Below the pieces are notes generated by a model, which saw only the letters and a program-made list of their open reading frames with translations, made no database searches and was not told the origin of the DNA. From Micrococcales bacterium (GTDB taxonomy: Bacteria; Actinomycetota; Actinomycetes; Actinomycetales; Cellulomonadaceae), in assembly GCA_009779195.1 (NCBI GenBank), contig WRET01000020.1, forward strand, positions 1 to 46,685: a DNA stretch of 46,685 nucleotides, given 5' to 3'. The position numbers were made by a program, and so were the translations under genes. This document shows positions 17,396 through 26,800 of this stretch, piece after piece. Numbering within the stretch: position 1 is the stretch's first letter; the number at the start of each line of letters is the position of its first letter.

Positions 17396-17556
17396 AGCGA
17401 CGAACGGGGTGCCAGCAGAGGAGCGGCGAATCCAGACCACTGCCCAGCGCCAAACACAGCCAGGAAGCCCGGTCGCGAAATTCATCCGACGCCTGGGCGT
17501 GTCGCGGTCATGTGCACGGCACCCGTGGGCGACGTCTGAGGGTCGACAGGTACTGG

Positions 17557-20500
17557 TCAGATACCGGCGATCCAGGCGGTGTCGCGAGAGCGGGACAAGG
17601 CCAGGCCGAGGAGGCGCCGACGCTGGCGCTGGTCCCAGCGCAGAGCGCCGGCGGGGACGACGTCACGGTGGCGGGCGTCGGGGACCAGGACGTGGTCGTA
17701 CTCCACGCCGCGTGAGTCACGGGCGCGGCCCAGGGCCACACCCGGGCGGTCCAGGGCGTCCAGGTCCCGCACGGCCACACCGGCGCGGAACAGCTCGGCG
17801 ACCAGCTCAGGTTCGGGTTCCTCTTCGATATGCAGCAAAGCGATGGACTCGGGCGCCACACCGTCGCGGACGAGCTCGAAAATCCGCTCGATGAGCTTGT
17901 CGCGGCGCAGACGGATCGCCTGGGAGCGCAGGTAGGCCGGACCTTCACCATCGTCCATCCTGCCGGCCAGGCGCGGACGGTCCACCGCCCCGGTGATATC
18001 GCGACCCGTGTCGGGCTGGAGCAGCCGGACCAGGGACGTCCAGGCCGGACCGGTGAGACGGAACTGGTGCGTGAGCTCGATCTGGCGGCCGCCGATATCG
18101 ATCCCTGTGTCGGCGAGAACCGGGCTGACTGGTGCCAGGCCGGGCAGCCCGTCGTCAGCGACGGTCAGGGCGTCGTCGCCGGTCCCGACGATCTCGCACA
18201 CCATGGACAGCTGGGCGGGGGTCAGGTCGTTGGCGTCGTCAACCACCGCGGAGGTGAAACGCGAAGGCACCCCGGCGCGCAGAGCGGCGCGGGCCATACG
18301 GACCAGGTCGTGCTCGTCGGGCACGTTCTGGTGGTGCAGCTCGGCCACGTACGCCTGGTGCAGCACCCACACCTGGTGACGCAGACCCGAGGGAAGCTCT
18401 TTGCGCAGACGCTGGTAGCCGCCCTCGCTCATCGAGCTGTGGCCGCGGATGAGAGTCACCTCGTCGCGCAACAACCCGATGGAACGACCCTGCGCGGCAC
18501 CCAGACCTGTCGCACGTTGCGCGGCAGCCCAGGCCCGGGCTACCTCCTCGGGGGCTGGGTTGACGTCGGTGCCGAACTCGGTGAGCACGGACCCGGCGAT
18601 CCCGGCGGGCACGTCGACGACGATCTGTGCCAGCACGTCCTCGTCGGCGATCGACGCCAGGCGGCGACGCGTCGGCGCGATCTGGGCGGGCGAAGGCACG
18701 ACCACCGCGACCACACCAGGACGGGTCATGGCCAGGTGCACCGCACGGTGGGCCAAGGCCACGGACCGGCCCGTGCCGAACGCACCACGCACACGCACAG
18801 GTCCGGCAAAATGGGTGCTGACGACGGTGGCCTGGGCAGGGGTCAGGTCCCATGGGCCTGTGCGCACCCGCGACGGCGGCGCAGCCGCCAGCCCGTGCGG
18901 CCGTGCCGGGCCTGTCGGTTCGGGCAACGCGACAGGTTCGGTCTGCGCTGGTCCGAGCTCGTCGTCGTCGTCTCTGACGTAGCGTCCGGCTGCACGTGGC
19001 TCGACCGGGCGCACGTACCGTTCGGGGCGGGCGGGTGCGGGCGGCTCCTCGTCGGGGTCGGGCAGCTCGTGTGTCAAAGCGTGGCGGCGGTCGTCGCTGT
19101 CGCCGTGGGTGCTCTCGATGGTCGGGAAGTTGTCGTCGAAGGACAGGTCGTCAGGCTCGTGGACCAGTGCGTCGCTGGCGGGGTCGTCGAGCGGACCGTC
19201 GTAGTCGTCGTAGTCGTCGGCGTCGTGGTCGGTGTGCGCCAGGCTGTCCCGCCCGGGCCGGAAACCGCGGACCACAGCGTCGCCAGTGCGGTGCTGGCCC
19301 GGAAGCGGGTCTTCGTCGACCGGTGTCGAAGGTTCCGCAGGGGCCAGGACGTCGAGGGGATCGTAGTACTGCGCGAACGGCACCTCGTCGGTCTGGTCGG
19401 TACGTCGTGCGACGTCTTCAGCACGCCCGAACGGCAGGTTGTCGACCAGCTCGGGTTCGGGCAGGCCGACGGGGGCGATGGGTTCGTAGTACTGGTCGAA
19501 GGAGATCTCTTCGGCGGGAACGGCCGGTGGGGCCGGTTCGTAGTACTGCTCGAACGGCAACGCGTCGTTGGCAGGCTCGACCGGTGGGTACTTCCCCGTT
19601 GGGTCGTCAGGTTCGGGGCGGATGTAGCGCCCGGGGTGCTCGACAGGAAGGTCGGGGTGCTGGGGCCGGGAACCTGCAGGCGACGAACGCCGCCCAGGCG
19701 GGTCCTCCAACAGCCACGGGTCAGCGCTGGGGACCTCCGGCTCGTCGTCGTCCCACTGCGGGTCTGCCAACGAGTCCTGCGAGAAGGACTCGTGCGCGAC
19801 AGGCTCGCGTGACAACCGCTCCCAGTCGCGTTCGAAGGCGGCGACCGCCTCCTCGGTGATCGGCTCGTGCGGCCACGACTGGGCCTGGGGGGTCCCGTAC
19901 CCAGGGGTGACCAGCGGTTTCGCCGGGTAGTCGACAACACGGGTGCGGCCCATGTCGGACTCGTCGTCGTCGACGTCTGCCCAGTTGGACTCCACGACGC
20001 GGGTGCGGCCCATGTCGGACTCGTCGTCGTCGATATCTGCCCAGGCGGACTGCACCACACGTGTGCGGTGCGGGTCGACCTCGTCCATGTCGACGTCGTG
20101 GGAACCGTGCGCCACCAGCTGGGCCAGGTCAGGCTCCGGCTCAGGGTCGGGCCACATCCCCGGCGGGGGTGCGATCGGCCAGATCGGGTCGGAGGCGTCC
20201 GCCCGACGCCGCTGGGACGGTTCCTCCAGGGCGGGGGGCAGGCCAAGCTCTTCCGGTGTGGGCAGCGGTGGGGGCGGTTCGTCGTACCCGTCGTCGTAGG
20301 AGTCCTTGGAGAGGAAGTGCTCCGGCGGCGGTGCCGCGGGCCGCCGCGCCCCGGGGTCGTTGGTACCCGGTCCGGGCGCGTCCCACCACGACTGGTACGG
20401 GCCAGCAGGCGCACCAGGCGGGACGACGGACGCCCGCGGCGCAGCGGACGGCTCAGGACGCTTGGCCTGCTCGAGCACTTTGGCGGTGCGGCGCGCGAGC

Positions 20501-20964
20501 ACGTCGAGCTGGGTGCTGGTCAGGCGCCGGCCCGGGCTCACGATGATCTGGTGGACCAGACGCTGGCCGACGATGACCACACCTTCCAGGCGCAGCGCGG
20601 GGACCTCTTCAGGCACGACGACCAACGCGTGGGACTCCACGGGGGTCAGCCCCAGGTCGCGGGCCACCTGCACCCGCACCTGGTCGAGGTGCTGGACGTC
20701 TGTGGTGACATCAGCGTCGGCGGTGACGACCCTGCCCCTGGCCACAGCGATGTCGTGCCACGGACGGGCCTCGACGATCCACAGCCCGGACGGGGCCGCG
20801 ACGAGCTCGTCGAGAGGCCGGGTCAGGCCAGGCCACGGAACGTCGCGCAGCACCCGTATGTCGTCGGACGGTTCGACGATCCCCTGTCCCGGGGCAGCAG
20901 CGGAACGCGCACGGTCCGACCCGGAGCGCGCGCGACCTGATCCGTCCTGCACGGACGTCCCCAC
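17557..20964 (-). CDS. NERD-like / UvrD-like protein with degenerate ATPase motifs and a long acidic linker
   Basis: 1135 residues from GTG 20964, which has GGAG 5 nt upstream; an in-frame GTG at 20988 lacks one. Residues about 20-170 resemble a NERD nuclease-related domain (LWIVEARPW, later ALVVVPEEV). Residues about 180-690 are disordered, Pro- and Asp/Glu-rich, with 20-residue repeats (RTRVV...WADxDDDESDMG) and three (F)(E/D/A)QYY(E/D)P units. From about 700 an SF1 (UvrD/Rep) helicase pattern appears: GAFGTGRS (727-734) as Walker A with Arg for the catalytic Lys; VVDDAND (907-913) in place of DEAQD; ELTHQFRL (motif IV-like); RDSRGVEYDHVLV (motif V); LALSRSRD (motif VI). The fold is probably kept while ATP hydrolysis is probably lost. 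It may be a DNA-binding scaffold rather than a helicase. Single gene, divergent from the RHH gene. Confidence 0.7.
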   Translation of the reverse strand: MGTSVQDGSGRARSGSDRARSAAAPGQGIVEPSDDIRVLRDVPWPGLTRPLDELVAAPSGLWIVEARPWHDIAVARGRVVTADADVTTDVQHLDQVRVQVARDLGLTPVESHALVVVPEEVPALRLEGVVIVGQRLVHQIIVSPGRRLTSTQLDVLARRTAKVLEQAKRPEPSAAPRASVVPPGAPAGPYQSWWDAPGPGTNDPGARRPAAPPPEHFLSKDSYDDGYDEPPPPLPTPEELGLPPALEEPSQRRRADASDPIWPIAPPPGMWPDPEPEPDLAQLVAHGSHDVDMDEVDPHRTRVVQSAWADIDDDESDMGRTRVVESNWADVDDDESDMGRTRVVDYPAKPLVTPGYGTPQAQSWPHEPITEEAVAAFERDWERLSREPVAHESFSQDSLADPQWDDDEPEVPSADPWLLEDPPGRRSSPAGSRPQHPDLPVEHPGRYIRPEPDDPTGKYPPVEPANDALPFEQYYEPAPPAVPAEEISFDQYYEPIAPVGLPEPELVDNLPFGRAEDVARRTDQTDEVPFAQYYDPLDVLAPAEPSTPVDEDPLPGQHRTGDAVVRGFRPGRDSLAHTDHDADDYDDYDGPLDDPASDALVHEPDDLSFDDNFPTIESTHGDSDDRRHALTHELPDPDEEPPAPARPERYVRPVEPRAAGRYVRDDDDELGPAQTEPVALPEPTGPARPHGLAAAPPSRVRTGPWDLTPAQATVVSTHFAGPVRVRGAFGTGRSVALAHRAVHLAMTRPGVVAVVVPSPAQIAPTRRRLASIADEDVLAQIVVDVPAGIAGSVLTEFGTDVNPAPEEVARAWAAAQRATGLGAAQGRSIGLLRDEVTLIRGHSSMSEGGYQRLRKELPSGLRHQVWVLHQAYVAELHHQNVPDEHDLVRMARAALRAGVPSRFTSAVVDDANDLTPAQLSMVCEIVGTGDDALTVADDGLPGLAPVSPVLADTGIDIGGRQIELTHQFRLTGPAWTSLVRLLQPDTGRDITGAVDRPRLAGRMDDGEGPAYLRSQAIRLRRDKLIERIFELVRDGVAPESIALLHIEEEPEPELVAELFRAGVAVRDLDALDRPGVALGRARDSRGVEYDHVLVPDARHRDVVPAGALRWDQRQRRRLLGLALSRSRDTAWIAGI
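19931..20050 (-). repeat. two 60-bp tandem repeats encoding RTRVV/DDDESDMG units
   Basis: 19931-19990 and 19991-20050 are nearly identical with exact 60-bp period; a third, diverged unit follows to about 20075. Each unit encodes 20 residues inside the linker of the NERD/UvrD-like protein. Confidence 0.8.
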
Positions 20965-21014
20965 GTTGACTCCAATCGGCAACCACACACCCGAGGTGAG
21001 GAGGGCCCTGGCCG

Positions 21015-21020
21015 ACCCTA
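21015..21020 (-). promoter_or_regulatory. putative -10 (TAGGGT) of the NERD/UvrD-like gene
   Basis: TAGGGT on the minus strand, about 51 bp before GTG 20964. No clear -35. Confidence 0.3.
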
Positions 21021-21109
21021 CTTTGCCACAGCGGCGCGCGTGGGTGAAGCACGGGTGAAGATGAGACGCAGGCCAACTGCCATATCGGGCAGGTTTTCGC
21101 GGGGCGAAC

Positions 21110-21115
21110 TAGCCT
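21110..21115 (+). promoter_or_regulatory. -10 box (TAGCCT) of a leaderless gene
   Basis: TAGCCT, six bases, then ATG 21122. No Shine-Dalgarno precedes this ATG, so transcription probably starts at its A. Confidence 0.5.
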
Positions 21116-21121
21116 CGTCTT

Positions 21122-21415
21122 ATGACAACTGTGACACTTCCCGACGAACTCGCAGACCAGGTGGCTGCTGTCACCTCCCAGGAGCTGTCGACATTTGTCG
21201 AGGCCGCTGTCCGGCAGGTTTTGGTCAGCCGACGCACGCGTCGCAGCCAACGGCCTGTGCACGTCGCTCCGGTCGGATCTGCCCGTCCTGTGCCGGAGGT
21301 CAGCCTGGAGAGGTGGGCCGATTCCGAGCGGGCCTGGGCCGCACAGGCCCACGACCTTGCTGCTGTCGGTGTGGAACGGGACGAATCCCCCCGGAACGGG
21401 GACAAACCCCGGTAG
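21122..21415 (+). CDS. small RHH/CopG-like protein
   Basis: 97 residues, MTTVTLPDELADQVAAV... The opening strand 'TTVTLPDELA' followed by two helices (ELSTFVEAAVRQVLVSRR) is the ribbon-helix-helix pattern of CopG/antitoxin-type DNA-binding proteins. The second half (RWADSERAWAAQAHDL) has the look of a short helical partner-binding tail. No toxin gene follows; the next ORF is a membrane-anchored repeat protein with its own -10 box. So it is either an orphan antitoxin-like regulator or a regulator of its neighbours. The leaderless arrangement fixes the start. Confidence is good that it is a gene, moderate for the fold. Confidence 0.65.
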   Translation: MTTVTLPDELADQVAAVTSQELSTFVEAAVRQVLVSRRTRRSQRPVHVAPVGSARPVPEVSLERWADSERAWAAQAHDLAAVGVERDESPRNGDKPR

Positions 21416-21418
21416 GCT
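21413..21418 (+). promoter_or_regulatory. -10 box (TAGGCT) of a leaderless gene, overlapping the previous stop codon
   Basis: TAGGCT, six bases (CAGCAT), then GTG 21425. The TAG of this box is also the stop codon of the RHH gene. Confidence 0.45.
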
Positions 21419-21424
21419 CAGCAT

Positions 21425-22165
21425 GTGACCTATGCGATCGGCGACCAGGTCGACCACTACGTGCTGACCAAAGGTGGCTGGGTGCCCCAGCTGGACCTCG
21501 ACACCAGCCCGTTCCGCCCTGGGCATGTGGTCAACGACGCGATCCTCACCGCTGACCTGCAGTGGGTCCCGCTGCGCACGTCCCCGTCGGTCCCCTACCG
21601 CGTCGGCGACGTCGTCGACAGCTACGTCCTGGTCCCCTCCGGCGACTGGGTGCCGCTGGCCGGGCAGCTGCGCGACCGTTCCGGGGCCAAGGTGGCACCT
21701 GCCGCCAGCCCTGCCGCCACGACGACTCCCGAGCCCCGCCGCACCGCTTCTGCTCGCACCACCCATACGCAGACCCGTCCCCACGTGGCGGACCAACCTG
21801 TTCCCCAGGCGCACCGCCAGGCCCAGGCCCTCACCCACCAGGTCCGCACCCAGACCCCCTCACACGTCCAGCCCGGGCAGCTGGGTTCCTACCAGCCGGG
21901 TTCCCAGCAGCCGCCCCCCTACTCCCCGGCCCAGCAACCAGGTCCTGGCCGTCCGTTCCCACCGGCCCACCAACCAGGGCCCGCCCCCCAGTACCGCATC
22001 GGGCAGGTCGTCGACGGCCACGTGCTGACCGCCGACCGAGGCTGGGTCCCCATCCCCGAGCAGGCCGCGAGATCCACCGGCTCCGGCTCCGGCGTCGGCG
22101 GCAGGTTCCTGTTCGGCCTCGTCGTCTTGATCGTCCTCGTCGCCCTGCGCGCCTGCGCCGGGTAG
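21425..22165 (+). CDS. C-terminally membrane-anchored protein with VGxVVDxxVLTxxGWVP repeats
   Basis: 246 residues, GTG start with a -10 box 6 nt upstream. Four copies of a motif of about 20 residues: YAIGDQVDHYVLTKGGWVP, FRPGHVVNDAILTADLQWVP, YRVGDVVDSYVLVPSGDWVP and, after a Pro/Gln-rich linker of about 120 residues, YRIGQVVDGHVLTADRGWVP. The protein ends in one hydrophobic helix (FLFGLVVLIVLVALRACAG), so the bulk should be cytoplasmic. I do not recognise the family. The motif looks like a small beta-unit ending in a conserved W-V-P, as in other short actinobacterial repeats placed before a TM helix (for example the DUF2510 W-Y-P-D type), but it is not that motif. Function unknown. Confidence 0.7.
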   Translation: MTYAIGDQVDHYVLTKGGWVPQLDLDTSPFRPGHVVNDAILTADLQWVPLRTSPSVPYRVGDVVDSYVLVPSGDWVPLAGQLRDRSGAKVAPAASPAATTTPEPRRTASARTTHTQTRPHVADQPVPQAHRQAQALTHQVRTQTPSHVQPGQLGSYQPGSQQPPPYSPAQQPGPGRPFPPAHQPGPAPQYRIGQVVDGHVLTADRGWVPIPEQAARSTGSGSGVGGRFLFGLVVLIVLVALRACAG

Positions 22166-22243
22166 ACCTTCGGCGAACCGTCCACAGCCGACCACGACGG
22201 GCCGGTCGCCGGCAAACGGCCCCGGGCGGTGGGTCTGGTGGGG

Positions 22244-22249
22244 CATAGT
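22244..22249 (+). promoter_or_regulatory. -10 box (CATAGT) of a leaderless gene
   Basis: CATAGT, six bases, ATG 22256; no Shine-Dalgarno close to the ATG. Confidence 0.4.
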
Positions 22250-22255
22250 GGCCAG

Positions 22256-23017
22256 ATGCGTCGGTGGTGGCCCTGGGTGGTGCTGGTGGTGTGCTTGGCA
22301 GTGGGGTTGGGGCTGCCGTGGTGGGGGCAGGAACGTACCGCGGGGCAGTACCCGGTGTCGGCGCAGGACCTGGCTGACGGACGGGCGGCGCTGGAGGGGT
22401 TGGAGGTCGCCCCTCGTGGTGTGCGCGAGGGGTACAGCCGCGCACAGTTCGGGCAGGCGTGGGCAGACACCGACGGCAACGGGTGCGACACACGTAACGA
22501 CGTGCTGGCCAGGGACCTGAGCGACGTGGTGACCCGCGACGGGTGCGTGGTGCTGCGTGGGACGCTCGACGACCCGTACACCGGGGACCAGGTGGCGTTC
22601 GTGCGGGGTGTGCACTCGGCAGACGTCCAGGTCGACCACGTCGTCGCCCTGTCGGACGCCTGGCGCAAAGGAGCCGACCAGTGGGACCCGGCCCGTCGGC
22701 TCGCTTTCGCCAACGACCTGGCGAACCTGCAGGCGACCAGCGCGCAGGCCAACCAGGACAAGGGTTCGTCCGACGCGTCGGCCTGGTTGCCCCAACCTGG
22801 CTACCAGTGCGTGTACGTGCTGGTCCAGGTGCGCGTCAAAGCCGCGTACGGGTTGTCGGTGACCAGAGCGGAGAAGTCGGCGATGTCCAAGGTGCTACGC
22901 GGGTGCCGCACGGTCTCGTCACCCGAGGGAGCCCGACCCCCGACGCACCAGCGCCCGGTGTGGGCTACCCGCCAGCGAACGAACGCGTCAGGGGGACGTC
23001 GGTGCCAGTGGCGGTGA
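22256..23017 (+). CDS. secreted or membrane-anchored HNH nuclease (DUF1524-type)
   Basis: 253 residues. ATG 22256 is chosen because a -10 box lies 6 nt before it and it opens the signal or anchor helix MRRWWPWVVLVVCLAVGLGL. Then come the family signatures: WADTDGNGCDTRNDVLARD; QVDHVVALSDAW with the catalytic His of the beta-beta-alpha metal fold; FANDLANLQATSAQANQDKG with the conserved Asn and Lys; a late Cys (YQCVYVL). Proteins of this type are exported nucleases in actinobacteria, used in nutrient release or DNA degradation outside the cell. The last 17 codons or so overlap the 3' end of the opposite-strand DUF2993 gene (22965-23017). The basic C-terminal end (RGCRTVSSPEG... onward) looks like an added extension rather than part of the fold. 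Confidence 0.8.
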   Translation: MRRWWPWVVLVVCLAVGLGLPWWGQERTAGQYPVSAQDLADGRAALEGLEVAPRGVREGYSRAQFGQAWADTDGNGCDTRNDVLARDLSDVVTRDGCVVLRGTLDDPYTGDQVAFVRGVHSADVQVDHVVALSDAWRKGADQWDPARRLAFANDLANLQATSAQANQDKGSSDASAWLPQPGYQCVYVLVQVRVKAAYGLSVTRAEKSAMSKVLRGCRTVSSPEGARPPTHQRPVWATRQRTNASGGRRCQWR

Positions 23018-23726
23018 ACCGCACCCCGCCAGGTACGACCTCAGCGCTGTCCAAGGTCACAGCGTGAGGCAGGCCCGAGACGGGGACCGTCAGCTTGTCC
23101 AGGCTGGAGCGTGTCTGCGCCGGAAGGCGGTCGATCGCGGTGGACATGCCGTCAACGGTCGCGGACTGGATCTCGAGCCGGACGACGTCGATGTCTGTGG
23201 TGAGCACACCCGTCAGCTCCAGCCTCTGGCGCTGCACCGTCGTGGTCACCACGAGGTGGTCGCCTTCGCTGCGCAGGGTCAGGTCGGAGATACCGCTACG
23301 GGTGCGCATCAGCGCCTGGGCAGTCTCCAGGTCGACGGTCGCGCTGACCGTCGCAGACCCGGCCTGGGCGGGGCTGATCGTCACGTCACGCGCTTCGACC
23401 TTCACGTCTGCGGCAGACAACCCGTCGAACACCACCTGGTCGGTGGTCCCGGTGACGTGCCCGAACTTGCCGGTGAGCATCTGCGTGAGGAACGGGAACC
23501 CGTGGATCTTGACCGCAGGGTCTTCCATACCGCTGAACGCCCCCGCGACCTGTGTGGCGACCTGTTTCTCAGCCTGGCTGCGCAGGTATTGGTCCCCAGC
23601 GAACCCCGCCCCGCCCAGCACGGCCAGCACGACGACCACCACGATCCACACCGTCGCAGCTGACCCCGACTGCGACGAGCAGGCACGCAGGCCGCGCAGC
23701 CGCAGCGATGGTCGCAGGAGGATCAC
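22965..23726 (-). CDS. DUF2993 (LmeA-like) membrane-anchored protein
   Basis: 253 residues from GTG 23726. One N-terminal anchor helix (VWIVVVVVLAVLGGAGFAG, about 27-45) is followed by DUF2993 features: AEKQVATQVAGAF, then VKIHGFPFLTQMLTGKFGHV, and alternating strands ending in VRFTATGTDVPL. The family binds lipids at the outer face of the membrane; the mycobacterial member LmeA supports lipomannan elongation. A phospholipid-related envelope role is therefore inferred. A -10 box (TAGTGT) sits 6 nt before the GTG. The 3' end overlaps the convergent nuclease gene by 53 bp. Confidence 0.8.
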   Translation of the reverse strand: MILLRPSLRLRGLRACSSQSGSAATVWIVVVVVLAVLGGAGFAGDQYLRSQAEKQVATQVAGAFSGMEDPAVKIHGFPFLTQMLTGKFGHVTGTTDQVVFDGLSAADVKVEARDVTISPAQAGSATVSATVDLETAQALMRTRSGISDLTLRSEGDHLVVTTTVQRQRLELTGVLTTDIDVVRLEIQSATVDGMSTAIDRLPAQTRSSLDKLTVPVSGLPHAVTLDSAEVVPGGVRFTATGTDVPLTRSFAGG

Positions 23727-23732
23727 GCCGCT

Positions 23733-23738
23733 ACACTA
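23733..23738 (-). promoter_or_regulatory. -10 box (TAGTGT) of the DUF2993 gene, leaderless
   Basis: TAGTGT on the minus strand, six bases, then GTG 23726. No ribosome binding site. Confidence 0.5.
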
Positions 23739-23803
23739 CGTCGTCCGCCCGTCGGTACGACGCAGTATTGGTGAAGATCCTGCACGCAACCTGCGGGCAA
23801 AGA

Positions 23804-26800
23804 TCAGGGCACGACACGCAGGGTGCTGGGGCCTTCGGGGGTGATACGGACCTCGATGCGGTCGGCGATGGCCTGTTTGAGGGTTTCGACGTGGGAGACG
23901 ACAGCCACGGTGCGGCCTCCGGCGCGCAGGCGGGACAGCTCGGTGAGGACCTGGTCGAGGACCTCGGCGTCGAGGGAGCCGAAACCTTCGTCGACGAAGA
24001 GCGTCCCGAGGCTGATACCACCGGCCTCAGCGCCCACGACATCGGCCAGGCCCAGCGCCAAGCACAACGACACGTAGAACGCCTCACCGCCAGACAAGGT
24101 GCGCGGGTCGCGCTGGGTGCCGGTCCAGTGGTCGACCACACGCATGGCCAGGCCGGTGGTACGTGCCGCGACAGCCTCTTTGTCGCCGGAGGGGACCAAG
24201 GCGTAGTGGCCGCCAGAGATCGCGGTCAGGCGTTCGTTCGCAGCAGCGGTGACGTCGGCGAAGCGGCGCGCCAGCACGTACGTGGCCAACGACAGGTGCC
24301 GGGCGTTGTCGGCGCCCTGGCCAGAGACCAGACCAGCCATACGCGTCACCGGGGCGTTGGCGGTGACAGTGTCGGCGACGTCGCGGGCTGCGGTGAACAC
24401 CTGGTCGGCGGCGGCGACGACGTCGGTGCGGACCTGTGCGGCAACAGCCGCGCGGGCCTCGGCAGCCCCGGCCACGTCGCTGGTCGTGGTGGCGGCGAGG
24501 GTTGCGGCCGCCGTGCGCTCGGCCAGCTGTTCGCCGGTGAGGTCGTCGTCCAGGTCGGCGAGCTCGTCGAGCCCGGCGGCGACGTGGGTGGTGGCGGTGG
24601 TGTGGTCGGTGATGGAGCGTTCGAGGGCTGCCAGGTCACCCGGGGTCAGCAGTGCGGCGCGGGCGGCGTCGGCGGACTGTAGGTCTCGGGCGGACAGGGC
24701 GTCGGCGAGGTCGGTGGTCGTGCGGTCGGCGGACCTCCAGGCTGCGGCCAGGTCACGCAGGGCGTTGGCGAGGCGCACGGCGGCGGCGGCGTTGGAGCTT
24801 GCGGCCTCCTGCCGGGCGGCGACGGAGACGTGGTCGCCGCGGGCCTGGGCGACGGTGGTCTCGTCGCTGGCCAGACGGTCGGCGGCGACGTCCAGGGCGG
24901 CCGATGTCGTGGTGCGATGTTCGGCCAGGTCTCGACGGTGGTCTTCGGCGGCGGCAGCCTCTGCGTCGAAGACGACGAGAGCCTCTTCGCCTGCGACGAG
25001 AGCGTCGGCGGCGCGACGGCACTTCGCCAGGGCGTCGTTTGCGCAGGCCAGAGCGTCGGCGGCCGTCGTCGGGGTGTGGTCACCGGCTTGGGCTGCCAGG
25101 GCTGCCACCCGTTCGTCGAGCCGGACGGTGGTCCGGCCCTGTTCTTCGGCGGCTTGTTCGAGGGCACGCCGTCGGGTCTCGGCGTGGTCGACTCCGGCGG
25201 CGTCCACGTGGTCGGCTGACAAGGCTGCGGGGGCGGGGTGGTCGAGCGCACCGCAGACCGGGCAGGGGGTGTCAGCGACCAGAGTGGTGGCCAGCTCGCC
25301 TGCCAGGTTGGCGATACGGGCCTGGCGCAGGGCGGCCTCGTGGGCCACTGCTTGACGGGCGGCGTCCTGGGCGTCGGTCAGGGCTTGGTGTGCTGCGGCC
25401 AGGTCTGCCCGGGCGCTGGCCAGGTCGTCGAGGGTCCCCACCAGCACCTGGGCCTGGGCAAGGGTCTGTTCGGCTGCTGGGGTGCCAGCGGCGGTGACCC
25501 GGGCCTGGGCGACCTGTTCGGCCAGCTGGGCACGGGCTGGCGGACGGGCGGCGGCCTGCTCGTCGGCCTGGGTGGTAGCGGTCGTGGCGTCAGCCAGCGC
25601 GGTGGTGAGCGCGGCGACGGCCAGGCGGGCGTCGTGCAGACCTGCCTCGGCACGTGCTGCGGGGTCGAGGGCTGCCACCTGGGCCACAGCGGTGGTGTGC
25701 ACGTCGAGAAGGTGGTTGACAGCCTCGTCGAGGGCGGCGGACCGGTCGTCCACCGTCGTCAGAGGTCCGGCGCTGGTGTGCACCTGAGGACCGTGCGGCT
25801 GGTCTGGCTGGGTCGCGGCCCCAGGGCCGTGCCGGTGGGTGCCAGCCCAAGGACCCGAGCCGGAACCTGGGTCCTGGAGGTGGGCGCAGTCGATCCCGGC
25901 ACGCACCTCGGCGGGTGCGCACTGGTGGGCTTGTGCTGCGGCGCGCGTCGCCGAGACGACCTGGGTCTGGGCAGCCTCGGCCTGGGACAGCAGACCGGCG
26001 ACCTCCCGGGCCGAACGTGCTGCGGCCAGGCGCGCGACCCGTGCGGCCTGCGCGTCGGCGTCTGCTGCCAGGGTGGCGGCCCGGGCCCGCAGACGGTCGC
26101 GTTCGGCGACGCGGGCTGTGAGACGTTCGTGTTCTGCCAGCTCGTGGGCTGCCTCGACGGCTGCGGCACGGGCCGTGGCGGCCTGGGTCGTGGTGACGGT
26201 AGCCGCCTGCTCACAGCTGGTCGTCACCGGGTCGACGAGCTGGTGCACACCAGCGACCAGGACTGATGCGTCCTTGACCCGGACGGGAACCAGCTCGGCG
26301 ACGGCTTGGACCAGGCCGTGTGGCTCGCGGTCCGCGGGGAACGGCGGTCCAGCCGGCTCGGGCTCGGGGAGCTGGATTGCCGTGGACGGACCGCCAGACG
26401 CCGGACCGCCGGGCTGCACGTCCAGGTCGTACGAGTCGAGACGGGCTGCCCCCACGAGCCGGGCGGTGGCCTCCAGGAGGGCCGCGCGGGCTTCGCGGAC
26501 GCTCTGCTCACCGGTCCGGCGCATCTCGGCGAGACGTTCGGCGAGACGTTCGTAGACCTCGGTGCCGAAGATACGTCCGAGCAGCTCACGGCGGTGCTCA
26601 GGACGGGCCCGCAAGAACCGTGCGAACTCCCCCTGCGGGAGCACGACCGTCTGGACGAACTGTTCGCGTTCCAGCCCGACGAGGTCGACGACGCGTTGCC
26701 CGACCTCGTCGAGCCGGGTCGCCAACGGTTCGCCGGTACGGTCCAGGACGACCAACGGGTCCTCGTCGTCGCCAGCACCAGCGACAGCGTCCGCCCAGGT

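Larger units (their letters stand above)
17079..17556. other. 478-bp gap upstream of the smaller DUF11 gene
   Basis: Holds the presumed promoter (17147-17152) and the 23-bp element (17373-17395). No believable ORF. No strong stem-loop after the stop of the gene ending at 17557. Confidence 0.55.
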
